Source: Primulina eburnea
Taxonomy: Eukaryota; Streptophyta; Magnoliopsida; Lamiales; Gesneriaceae
DNA: 64,000 nucleotides
Reading direction: 5' to 3'
Assembly: GCF_022965805.1 (NCBI RefSeq)
Contig: NC_133103.1
Span: 52,154,386-52,218,385, forward strand
Shown: positions 24,061 to 34,743 of the stretch, one piece after another
Layout of the letters: each line of letters starts with the position of its first letter
Numbering within the stretch: the stretch's first letter is position 1
Made by a program: the position numbers and the translations under genes
The notes under the pieces: model-generated
The model's database searches: none
What the model was told of the DNA's origin: nothing
Seen by the model: only the letters and a program-made list of their open reading frames with translations

Positions 24061-24231
24061 CACGCCCCGAGACCGGGGTTAGTCGACATCGGCGTTATCT
24101 CGCAATCACATAATTGCAAAACAACTAGCCTCGTAGTACAGCATATACCAAACCAGTTTATTATCATAAATTTTCCAAAAGTTCAACGTCTTTACAACTC
24201 AGAAAGAAATAGGAACATGCGGAAGCATATA
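24061..24231 (-). mobile_element. Truncated LTR end, inverted
   Basis: Starts TGTCACGCCCCGAGACCGGG and continues through CTAGCCTCGTAGTACAGCATATACCAAACC, recognisable as the reverse complement of the 3' end of a gypsy LTR of the group seen at 40640-40799 and 47060-47226. It breaks abruptly at ELIP 3' UTR sequence. Confidence 0.75.
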
Positions 24232-24308
24232 AGTGAAGATGTTTGATTAAATAATTTACGGTTCCTTTTTTTAAAACTTTTGAACAGTAACTACTAAATT
24301 TTTAATTA
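24232..24308 (+). pseudogene. Orphan ELIP 3' UTR fragment
   Basis: TAAGTGAAGATGTTTGATTA and following bases equal the ELIP3 3' flank (45391 onward), with no ELIP coding sequence before it. An ELIP gene body must have been lost or replaced at the junction with the inverted LTR fragment. Confidence 0.8.
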
Positions 24309-25195
24309 TTTACTTAGAAATTTTGTTTCAGAATCAATTTTAGATTCCTTAAAAATCGTCAATTAATCGTACATATACTTTTCGGACAATTATATTTTTG
24401 ATCTTATAACTTGTATATTTTCATTTTTTTTATTATTTATTCGGTTATTTTTCATTTTAAGTCAACTAATTATTTGTACGATGATGATGATTATTATTAT
24501 TATTATTATTTTAGTTTGTTTTCACCGAGTTGCTAACATTGGTCGGAAAAATGATGAAGTAAATGACACTAGAAAATAATGATGTTATGCTGAAAGACGG
24601 TAACTTGATACAGAACATTGTTGACATGTGGGATGCCTAGTCGTTACTTTGGTGGAAAAAAACTAAAAATGAAAAATTGATAGACAAAAAAACTCGAAAC
24701 GAAAATATATATGTCAATTTATTAAAATATAATTTCTCTTGTACATTCAGAAAAACTTTTGTTTTAGAATTCCCCATTCTGGTTAAATTTTACATTGCTT
24801 AAAAATCGTCAAATAATCATACATATATTTTTCGAACAATTATATTTTTCATCTTATAACTTGCATATTTTCATTTTCATTATTTTTTCAATTATTTTTC
24901 ATTTTAAGTCAACTAATTATTTGCACGATTTTTATTATTATTATTTTAATTCATCTCACCAAGATGCTAACATTGGTCGAAAAAATGATAAAGTAAATGG
25001 AACTAGAAAATAATGATGTTATGCTGGAAGATGGTAATTTGATACAGAACATTGTTGACATGTGGGATGCCTAGTTGTTACTTTGGTGGAAAAAAACTAA
25101 AAATGATAAATTGATAGACAAAAAGACTCGAAACGAAAATATATATGCCAGTTTATTAAAATATAATTTCTCTTGTACATTCAGAAAAACTTTCT
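24309..25195. repeat. Two tandem ~430-455-bp units, second array
   Basis: The first unit (to about 24762) is almost identical to the ELIP3 3' flank, including the (GAT)n/(TTA)n stretch at 24480-24510. The second (24763-25195) matches 23094-23525. Confidence 0.8.
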
Positions 25196-25998
25196 TCAAT
25201 GTTAATGATATTACATGTCTGGAAAATAACTAAAAGAGAAAAATATTAACATAGATTTAAAAAGAGCAATTTCTTTTAAAAAATATTTACTCATATATTA
25301 TTTTAGTTATTTCCCATCTGGTTAATCACCGCTTAATACATTTGACTTTTCAGTCATTCTTTCAAAATTATAAACCTGATTCTTATTTACCTTTTTATCT
25401 ACCAAAAGATGTTTATATAATATTTTTATTTTACTAAAAAAATCCAAAAATAAAGAAACTTAATTTTTTTAATCGAGCAAAAGATGGAAATCACATGTTT
25501 TTAATTATTATTATTGTTGTTTTTTTTAAATATTATTATTATAATTATTTGGCAAGGATTTGGCTGCCACATTAAACCTCACTCATTCACCTATAGATAG
25601 GCCATCACTCCTAGCCATTCCTCACACCAAAATTTTGAAAAATTCTTGCTGTAATTTTCGAAATTTCCAATAGCTTTCCCTAGCCGAAATATTGCTTAAA
25701 AATCGTCCAAAGTTAGGCAAGAAAGTGAGCCGAAGTGTCACCCGACTAAGGAGCAAGAAGTGATCCAAGCCAAGCAATTGTGCTCCCGTTTTTAGCACTC
25801 AAAAACCAAGATAAGTGGGCTTGTTTTAAAGATTAAATTTCGTTTATGCGTATTTATTTCGTTTTCGAAAATGCGGCCTAGTACACGTCCTTCTTCTACT
25901 ACGTTCTCATGTTTGTTGTCATATGATTTTGGGAACTGTGAGGATTCGACTGTATATGAATGAGAATCCTAATATGACATGTTTATGGCACTTACACC
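25196..25998 (+). repeat. LTR-like segment, left part, interrupted by hAT insertion
   Basis: Continuous with 40289-40799 once the hAT element is removed, as shown by the uninterrupted copy 45913-47226. Left limit uncertain. Confidence 0.75.
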
Positions 25999-26095
25999 CA
26001 GGGATGGATCCAGGAATAGAAGTTGGGGGGGGGGGGGGGGCTTGAACTCAATATGATAAGTTATATATTATTAAAAAAAATTTACATTATATCAT

Positions 26096-26601
26096 TCAAC
26101 GAAGTTGTGCCCTACGAGATTTTAAAACATAAAATTCATCAATAATAGATTTTACATCAATATGTTTAGCTAAATCTCGTTCAATATAGAGTGTCATACA
26201 ATCGGCAAGAAAGTCATCCTCCATTTTATTGCGAAGTGCCGTCTTGACATGCTTCATTGCTGAAAAAGCCCGCTCAGTAATGGCAGTAGACACAGGTAAT
26301 GTCAAAACAAGATGAATTAATCTAGTCAACATAACATAAACACTTGACCGTCCACTCTCGGTCAATTGCTGACACAACTCAACAAGTGTAGAAACCTTTA
26401 AATTCTGCATCACATCAAGTTTATAATGTATCAATTCATACTCCAAAGCAACAATTTCTTGAGCTGTGAAATCTCCAGGATAAAACTTCTTCGCAAGCTT
26501 GCAAATATCATCACTGTTAAATGAGTCAAATGAATTTTTAGGATCTAAAGCTGTACTAAGAGAAAGAAGTCCCACCAATGACTCATTGAACCGAGTATTT
26601 A
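26096..26601 (-). pseudogene. hAT transposase C-terminal fragment (dimerisation domain), part 2
   Basis: An open frame of about 168 codons on the minus strand. It shows the hAT C-terminal dimerisation signature: a block like LVLTLPVSTAITERAFSAMK, then KTALRNKMEDDFLADCM and a final KSRRAQL. This matches the zinc-finger MYM-type hAT proteins of plants. The N-terminal side ends at the gypsy-2 target duplication ATTTA; the frame resumes at 39658 downward. The DDE core and BED/TTF zinc finger are absent, so no active transposase. The ATG at 26578 is internal and not the original start. Confidence 0.9.
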
Positions 26602-29600
26602 TGTAAAAGCCCGAAAATATTTGCTTGAAACTTTGCGGAAAATTAAAATTTTCTTTTTAAAAGAACTTAAATGACCTCATTCATAAAATCAACTGATATA
26701 TCCAGTTCAAAGTTTAAAATAATAGCAGCGGAAGAAAATAAAGTTTTGCCAACAATAACAATTTGAAAATTATCCAATGACTGATAAAATTTTTTTGCGG
26801 AATAAAATAACAACTGCTGCACTGAGGTCCTCGGGTGCCACTACTGCCGACCCAAGCTGACTCACTGGTCCCCGCCCTCGGCCCTGGCCTCATCAGTACC
26901 TACAACAATCAAGTCTAGTGAGCCTAAAGACTCAGCATGCATATATCGCAGGTAACGAGTAAAAACTGAAGTAAAATGTGCATGGGATAAAATATCATGT
27001 CATGAGACATGCTGAAAATAATCTGTACTGAGCAATTATAATACGTGCATAACTGAACTGAAAATCACAGTAAAAATATTTGCTCCTTGGAGCCCTGTAC
27101 TGAAATAACTGGTAAAAATGTTCGGTTGAGATTATGTTTTACGCCTGTGGCCACTGCACTAAGCTGAACTGATCGGTAACTGGCTACCGGGGAGTCTGAA
27201 ACTGAACTGAGCTGGCCGGTCACTGGCGACCAGGTGGTACCAAACTGAACTGAGCGGTCACTGGCGACCGTATAAAATAATACTCCCACATAGTGAATGA
27301 ACCACAAGCCATATCGCATAAATCTAAAAAATAATCATTTTCTATTTAATGCACGTAAAACAATTAACTGGCATAATGAAAATTCTTGTATATGTTACCA
27401 ACTGGATTGGATCGTCCCCAGGCTCGCTGCAACCTAAATATGCCATGAAAATATGCAATGGATTTTCTTGGGCAAACTTATGCAATTAAATTTTTGAAAA
27501 TGCGACAGAAACGTCTAACGACCTCGTACTTTAATCATGACTTTGAACCAACCCTAACCAACACTGAACCAACGTTACGTCATGATTAAAATACACTTAA
27601 AATTATGAATTTATGCTCCTAAAATTATGAGGGTCGAAACCTAGGTGAAATGGAGGCCAAAACAAGAAACGCTCTTTCGAGAGTCAATTTGGCACATCGC
27701 ACAGTAAATTCTCGTACGACCTCAAAAATGATCCGAATCATAAACGGTCTAAAACGTGACCTTCCTAACTCAATGAGGCATTGTCCAGTCCAAGGCCATA
27801 GGCTAAAAGCCAACCAAGAACTCGAACGAGCCTTCGCACCGTCACAGCAACTTGCTGTGAATTTCCAGCAGCTGCGCAATTACAAGACTTGCGTTGGTTT
27901 TGAGACTATCGGCCATTAGGGGCGTGAACCACCGACCAGAGACTCTTACCAACATTCCATGGAATGATTTGAACCATGGCTAAGGGCACAAGACCAGCCA
28001 CAATTCGCACCACACCAGAAACGAGACTACACACCTAGCCGAGAAGGAAATTCTGCGCGCGTAGGGAGTTTGGCTTCGCTTGTTGTCTCCTGTCGTTCCA
28101 ATGGCCATTTCATTGACCATGGCACGATCTAGACATCTAGGGCAAGGGTGTAAACCGTGGCTAAGGGCCCTAGGCCAACCAAGATTCACACCACGCCTCA
28201 ACAAAACGAACACACTTGCTGTCAAAAACTGAAGGCCGAGAGGGGAGGGGCTGTTCTTGCATTTTATTTTAAAACCGATGCACCACCGACCAAGCCACCA
28301 AAAGGGCGACTTAGTCACGTCTTAGACATGCTAGGGGAGTGATCTAACCATGGCTATATGCCTTGTGGCAGCCCAGATCAGATCCACCCCCATTACAGCC
28401 CACAACAGAATTTTCGAAACTCAAATGACAAGAAAGAAAGCTGCTGTCATTTTCGATTTCTATCATGCATGGGGCTTGTTTGAATGGACCATCATGGTCT
28501 TGAAACACCCTAGTATGTGTCTAGAAGTAGCCTAGTGAGCCTGGAGTCGAGCCATCCATCTGAAACATCAAAACAAGAGCAAACCCGTGAAGCATGTAAT
28601 GAAGGGCCGAAAAATCTGCATGTTGCATTTTTCTGAAAATCCTTGATGTATTTCGGTTTTTGCATATAAAGATGATCATGTGATGTTAAAAAATAATGAT
28701 AATATGACTTGATTGAGGTTTAGAAAAAGTATATACATGCCTGGTTTGTTTCGAACGAAAAACGAATAAAACAACGACGACGCGACGCGGAGGAGTGGAA
28801 CGTTTCTCTTGTTTCTTTCTACTCGATTTCTCTCCCTTTTTTTTCTCTACTTCCTCACGGTTTTTCCCTCTCTGAAAATGCTCTCACTTCTCTCAAATTT
28901 CGGTGGCTGAGATGGGGAGGAAGGCTAGGGAATATATGGGAAGATTGCAAGAAAGAGGGAGGAGAATAATCTTTCTATCCTAGTTTATTTGCTAGATAGG
29001 AAACAAGAATGATATCAAAGATTTTGAGGGGATATTGGGGTGCATAGGGTCGATCATGGTGTCTAGGTACAAGGGAGGAATGGTGCTAAATTAATTATTT
29101 GATAGGGATTTAAAAGTTAGGAGAATATTTACCTAGAAACTTTTAAGGGAAGGATAATTAAGAAATGGATTGCCAACTAATAAAATCTTTCAAATAAAAA
29201 GGGGGCCGATTTTCTCTTTGATAGCTAGACTAGGATAATGCTTATTAGTTAATTAAATGGTGCTCCCAAAAATCAAAAGATTATCCTACTAATTAAATAC
29301 AAAGAAAGGGGTTAAATGTGGAGAGTTGGCAAATGAATTATCTAGTTAATGAGGGTGGACGAAAATTTCAATAAAATAGGAGAGAAAATATTATCTAGTT
29401 GATGAATTTCTAAACCTTTAAAGCCTTACTTATTCTTTAAATAATTTAGTGAACTAACCCCTTAATTTAGGAACTTAAATAAATTATTATTCTACTCAGC
29501 TCAAATAACTTAAATAATTCCTTAAACTTCTTTTTAACTTAAATTAACTTACTTGCTAGCTCAATAAAATCCTGGATACATTTTCTGAAATCTTAAATTT

Positions 29601-29795
29601 ATCTCTAAACTCCAACTTCGGTCTGTCCTCACTGAAATAACCGAAATGCTAAAAAATCAAACTACTGAACTGAAATAATAAACTAACTAACTTCAAAGAA
29701 ATGCATTTAAAATAATCATGCAATGAAGTCAATTAAATTTTTAAAATTCTAGAATTATGCATGGCTTATACGTAGACTGATTTACGGGTTCTACA
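26602..29795 (-). repeat. gypsy-2 3' LTR
   Basis: 3194 bp, sense-strand start TGTAGAACCC and end CTTTTACA. The conserved hairpin lies at 26919-26934, 317 bp before the LTR sense end. Frames on either strand at 27065-28535 recur in the other LTR and are not genes. Confidence 0.95.
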
Positions 29796-29831
29796 ATCCT
29801 TCCCCCCTTAAAAGGAATTTCGTCCTCGAAA
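29796..29831 (-). promoter_or_regulatory. gypsy-2 polypurine tract and pre-PPT hairpin
   Basis: On the minus strand TTTCGAGGACGAAA (29831-29818) follows the pol stop codon immediately, then AAGGGGGGAAGGA abuts the 3' LTR. Confidence 0.85.
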
Positions 29832-32531
29832 TTAGAACTCACCGAATAACTCGGGGTAACGCTCTCTCATCTCTGACTCAGACTCCCACGTAGCTTCCTC
29901 CTCTGAATGGTTGAGCCATCTGACTTTGACTCGCTTAACCAGCTTGTTCCGAAGCTCCTTCTCCTGTCTGTCTAGGATCTGCACGGGTCTCTCCTCATCA
30001 GATAAGTTCGGAGTAAGCTGCAACGGCTCGAAATTTAGCACATGCGAAGGATTTGCCATATACTTCCTCAGCATCGAGACGTGAAAGACATTGTGTACTC
30101 CGGCCAGATTCGGCGGAAGAGCTACACGATAAGCTAGCGTCCCAACTCTGTCGAGGATCTCAAACGGTCCAATGAATCTCGGACTGAGCTTCCCTTTCTT
30201 GCCAAATATCATGACACTCTTCATAGGTGCCACTTTCACAAAGACATGGTCTCCCACTACAAACTCTAAATCTCTCCTCCGCTGATCTGCATAGCTTTTC
30301 TGTCGACTTTGAGCAGTCCTCATCCGATCACGGATCTTGACTACTACATCTGCAGCCTGCTGAATAATTTCTGGACCCAACTCTGCTCTCTCTCCTACTT
30401 CATCCCAATGAACAGGAGATCTACACTTACGGCCATACAAAGCTTCATACGGTGCCATACCAATAGAAGACTGGAAGCTGTTGTTATAGGTGAACTCAAC
30501 CAATGGTAAGTTCGACTCCCAACTCCCAGAGAAATCAATGACGCAAGCACGAAGAAGATCCTCCAAAATCTGAATAACTCGCTCCGACTGCCCATCTGTC
30601 TGCGGATGGAAAGCTGTGCTAAACAGTAACTTAGTACCCAAAGTCGAATGCAAACTCTTCCAAAATGAGGAAGTGAATCTAGGATCTCTGTCAGATACGA
30701 TCAAAACTGGAATACCATGAAGTCGTACTATCTCCCGGTTATACAACTCTGCATACTGAACCATGGTGAAAGTCGTCTTAATAGGCAAGAAGTGCGCTGA
30801 TTTGGTAAGACGATCTACAATCACCCAGATGGCATTCGATCCTCTGGCTGACTTCGGCAAACCGGTCACAAAATCCATGGTAATGTTCTCCCACTTCCAC
30901 TCGGGGATAGGAAGAGGCTTGAGCAAACCTGCCGGTCTCTGATGCTCGGCCTTCACTAACTGGCAAGTCAGGCACTCGGATACAAATCGCCTGATGTCCT
31001 TCTTCATCCCTGGCCACCAATACAATAGCTGCAGATCTTTGTACATCTTCGTACTCCCAGGGTGAATAGAGTACGGGGACATGTGGGCCTCTGATAAGAT
31101 GTCTGATAGGATATAATCACTGCTAGGAACCCACATCCTGTCTCGGTATCTCACAATACCGTCGGTGACTGTATACAAGACACTGCCCTTGGCTTCACCT
31201 CTCTTCTTCCACTGTGCCAATTGCTCATCTGCTGACTGACCACTGCGAATACGGTCAAGAAGAGATGACTGAATCGTCAAAGTAGATAGACGAGGAACTC
31301 TACCTTGAGGATAAGTCTCGAGATCAAACCTCTGCATCTCAGTCTGAAGAGGTCCCTGAATCGTCAAGTGAGCCATCACTGCGACTTTTCTGCTCAGTGC
31401 ATCTGCAACTACATTAGCCTTACCCGGGTGGTAGCTAATGTCACAGTCGTAATCTTTCACAAGCTCCAACCAACGCCTCTGACGCATGTTCAGCTCCTTC
31501 TGCGTAAAGAAATACTTGAGGCTCTTGTGGTCGGTAAAGATCTGGCACTTCTCCCCATACAAATAATGCCTCCAAATCTTCAATGCAAAAACTACAGCGG
31601 CCAACTCTAGATCATGGGTGGGGTAGTTCTTCTCGTGGATTTTCAGCTGTCGAGAGGCATATGCTATCACTCTCCCATGCTGCATCAATACTGCGCCAAG
31701 ACCGAGCTTCGACTCATCGGTATAAAGGACAAACTCGCCGGGTCCTGAAGGTGTGGCCAAAACTGGTCCTGAAATAAGAGTTTGCTTCAAAGTATCGAAG
31801 CTCTTCTGGCACTCATCGCTCCACACAAACTTCACATTCTTCTTTGTCAATGATGTGAGTGGAACGGCAATGGAGGAGAATCCCTGGATGAACTTCCTGT
31901 AATATCTTGCTAGCCCCAGAAAACTGCGGGTCTCAGATGCATTCTGTGGCACAACCCAATCTCTGACTGCAGCGACTTTCGCTGGGTCTACCTCAATGCC
32001 ACTGCTAGAAACAATGTGGCCTAAGAACGCCACCTTTTCTAACCAGAATTCGCACTTACTGAACTTTGCGAATAATTTGTGCTTCTGCAAGGTCTGCAAC
32101 ACTGTGGTCAGATGTCTACTGTGCTCCTCCCGACTCTTGGAGTAGACGAGAATGTCATCTATGAACACTATCACAAACTGGTCGAGGTACGGCTGAAATA
32201 CGCGATTCATGAGATCCATGAAGATCGCGGGCGCATTCGTCAGACCGAACGGCATCACAAGGAACTCGTAGTGACCATAACGAGTCCTGAAAGTAGTTTT
32301 CGAGACATCAACATCTCTCACCCTCAACTGGTGATAACCGGAGCGCAGATCTATCTTAGAGAAAATCGAAGCGCCCTGCAACTGGTCAAACAGATCCTCA
32401 ATCCTCGGCAGTGGGTATTTGTTCTTAACTGTAACCCTGTTCAACTCCCGGTAGTCAATGCAAAGCCTCATCGAGCCATCCTTCTTCTTAACAACAAGAC
32501 TGGCGCGCCCCATGGTGAAAAGCTCGGGCAA
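29832..32531 (-). pseudogene. pol: gypsy-2 Pol: RT, RNase H, integrase, chromodomain-like tail
   Basis: 899 codons open from just after a frameshift to the natural stop. RT: CIDYREL (24-30), KIDLRSGYH with D61, FIDD at 123-126. RNase H with [19 protein letters not shown] and FTDHKSLK; note D-E-S where D-A-S is usual. Integrase: HHCC site (H..H..CLTC) and a D,D-35-E core with MDFVTG, SDRDPRF and QSER. The C-terminus ([14 protein letters not shown]...[17 protein letters not shown]) is chromodomain-like. Its first ~10 codons are out of the original frame, so this cannot start translation correctly. Close relative of gypsy-1 pol in order and length. Confidence 0.93.
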
Positions 32532-33227
32532 ATGAATTCCTTGTCCAGAAGTTCCTGAATCTGCTTCTTAAGCTCTGCCATCTCTGTCGGTGCTAGTCGG
32601 TACGGCTCTTTGGATATCGGAGCCGTACCTGGCATAAGCTCAATGGAAAACTCCACCTCTCTCTCAGGTGGCATACCAGAGACGTCTTCGGGAAAAACGT
32701 CTAAGAAATCTCTGACAATCGAAACATCTGAGGCTGACTGGCTGGGTTCCTCGGGGACAGATAAAAAGGTCGCTAGAAATGCCCGACACTCTCTATGCAT
32801 GAGCTTCCTAGCCTGAACATATGGAATAATGCGCGGTAAAGGAAAGTACCTGTCTGGCTCAAATAAGAATTGCTCCATCCCAGGCGGTCGGACAAGAACA
32901 GATCTCCGCTGAAAGTCTATCAACACTCTGTTCCTCAATAGCCAGTCCATCCCTAGGATGATGTCGAATTCTGGCATCGGTAGCACGATCAGATCCGCAT
33001 AAACAAGATTACCGTGCAGCTCCATATCTATATCTCGGATAACATTGGTGGCTGCCATCTCCTTGCCTGACGGCAACACTACTGAAAAGGCTATGTCTAG
33101 CCCAATGGTCTTGATCTTGAGAAAGTTTGCAAAGACCTCCGAAATAAACGAGTGAGTGGCCCCTGAATCTATTAAGGCCTTGGTGGCGGAACCGGATATA
33201 AAAATTCTCCTTGAAAGATCGGAACTC
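32468..33227 (-). pseudogene. gypsy-2 protease and start of RT, frameshifted
   Basis: The protease site D-S-G-A-T-H-S is encoded at 33169-33149 and the frame continues through the end motif ILGMDWLL to PWGAPVL. It then goes out of frame within a TTGTTGTTAAG stretch (about 32497-32507), where one base seems missing relative to the V-K-K-K-D-G motif that follows in the next frame. The ATG at 33079 is internal. Confidence 0.85.
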
Positions 33228-33410
33228 TAAGTTGAATCCCACTACAAGGACTAAACTTATAGACATGCAAAGGTCAAGGTTCTTCTAGTTTAATTCCCCC
33301 GAAATAAATCTGAGTAGAGCATGTAATCCTATAACAGTTCTAGGTTCAAAATTCTAAATCCCGATTCCCAAAAAACTGAAATTCGAATAATAACTAAATG
33401 CTTAAAGGTA
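33228..33410 (-). other. Interruption between gypsy-2 gag and protease, intron-like
   Basis: Non-coding ~180 bp between ETMLLTG and the protease lead-in. On the minus strand it starts AG|GTACCTTTAAG and ends near TTCAACTTAG, resembling splice sites. No choice of sites that I tried restores the frame exactly, so it may be an insertion or a decayed intron. Confidence 0.45.
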
Positions 33411-33775
33411 CCTGTCAACAACATAGTCTCCGGGTTTGTTTCCGCTGCATGGAGAGCAAAAACTCTGCCTTGAGTAGGCAAATGTCTCTGAGGGCACTGC
33501 AGCAACACGTGGTCTGGACTGCCACACTTAAAACACTTTCTTGAGCCAGCCATACACGCTCAAGGATGGCGGCGTGAGCACCTGGGACAGACTGGGTGCT
33601 CAAAAGTCCTCGGGGCTGGGTGCCCCTGCTGCTGCTGCGGCTGCTGGCCTCTGATTATAGGCGGCCCATGAAATGGCCTCTTATTCTGCTGCTGATGCTG
33701 ATGAGGAGGAGGGCGGTGTGGTACTTGGACGGGGCGCTTGCCCTGGCGATCCCTCTCGATGTCCCACAGATCCTG
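33411..33775 (-). pseudogene. gypsy-2 Gag C-terminus with zinc knuckle, after stop and frame change
   Basis: After the TAG the same frame encodes Q-D-L-W-D-I-E-R-D-R-Q-G-K-R-P and a Gln/Pro-rich stretch. Around 33550-33600 the frame changes and a CX2CX4HX4C knuckle (CFKCGSPDHVLLQC, about 33535-33494) appears, followed by LPTQGRVFALHAAE. Confidence 0.8.
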
Positions 33776-34507
33776 CTATGCGGCTAGGGCCTTGGAGACG
33801 GCAATCTCATATGTAGCAGGGTCAGACACCCTAACATCCCGGCGCAAGATCGGCCGTAAACCCACCAGGAAGTGCATCAATTTGGCTCTGGCATCATTCG
33901 CTATCAGGGGCACAAAGTGATAGCCCCTCTCGAACTTACGGATGAACTCCGTAACCGTCATATCACCCTGTCGCAGGCTCATGAACTCGGTGGTCAGCCT
34001 GGTGCGAACCTCCTCAGCAAAATACTTGGAGTAGAAAACCTCCGTAAAGCGGGTCCATGACAGTGTAGCCAAGGTCAGGGCTACCGACGCTCCTTCCCAC
34101 CATAAGTGGGCGTCTCCAGTGAATAGATAGGTGGTGCATCTGACTCTGTCGGCATCTCCTAGCTCCATAAACTCGAAGATGACCTCGAGGGATTTGATCC
34201 ATCCCTCAGCAATCATGGGGTCAGACGTCCCAGAAAAATCCTTTGGACGCATTTTCATAAACCTCTCGTAAACAGCCTCGGGCCCTGTCGGCCTGGCTGC
34301 GGCTGCGGCTACGGCTGCGGCATTGTTCCCCGCAAACCGTGCGAAGAACTGCGTCATCCCAGCTAGCATCTGGGCATTCATGTCCGGTGGAGGTGGAGGT
34401 GGAGGAGGAAGAGGAGGTGTCTGCCTCTCTTGTCTCTGATCGTCTTTGTCCTCGCGACGGTGCTCGCCACCACCTCTCGGGCATCCTACTTGGCGTCTAG
34501 GGGGCAT
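33776..34507 (-). pseudogene. gag: gypsy-2 Gag N-terminal part, truncated by in-frame TAG
   Basis: 243 residues from MPPRRQVG, chosen because it starts just inside the PBS leader and fits plant Gag starts. A Pro8 run (about 37-44), an Ala-rich segment, then the Gag core with FSGTSDP, AEGWIKSLE, HLWWEGA and RQGDMTVTEFIRKFERG. TAG at 33778-33776 lies in the usual region before QDLWDIERDR; the frame stays open beyond it, so this is a simple nonsense change. Confidence 0.88.
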
Positions 34508-34730
34508 ACTGTTCCAACATAACCCATACGTAACAAACATGCATAATTCCATAATTAATTTGAAATGAACACTGAAATACTGAAATCTGGTCGAAATTAT
34601 TTCATGGAAGCATGCTGGCAAAATAATTCATGCTTTAAATAAAATGCTGAAAAGTAACACTTACAGACCGAAGGCGTGACTTCGTGAGCTTCTCGTGGTC
34701 AGTAGTAGTGTAACCCTTTACAAGAACATA

Positions 34731-34743
34731 GGCTCTGATACCA
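34731..34743 (-). promoter_or_regulatory. gypsy-2 primer-binding site (tRNA-iMet)
   Basis: Reverse complement TGGTATCAGAGCC two bases inside the 5' LTR; sets the element's orientation as minus. Confidence 0.95.

Noticed and set aside
27065..28535. Several 60-112 codon frames, duplicated at 35208-36678
   Set aside because: Both sets are within the two gypsy-2 LTRs; duplication reflects the LTR pair and not a gene family.
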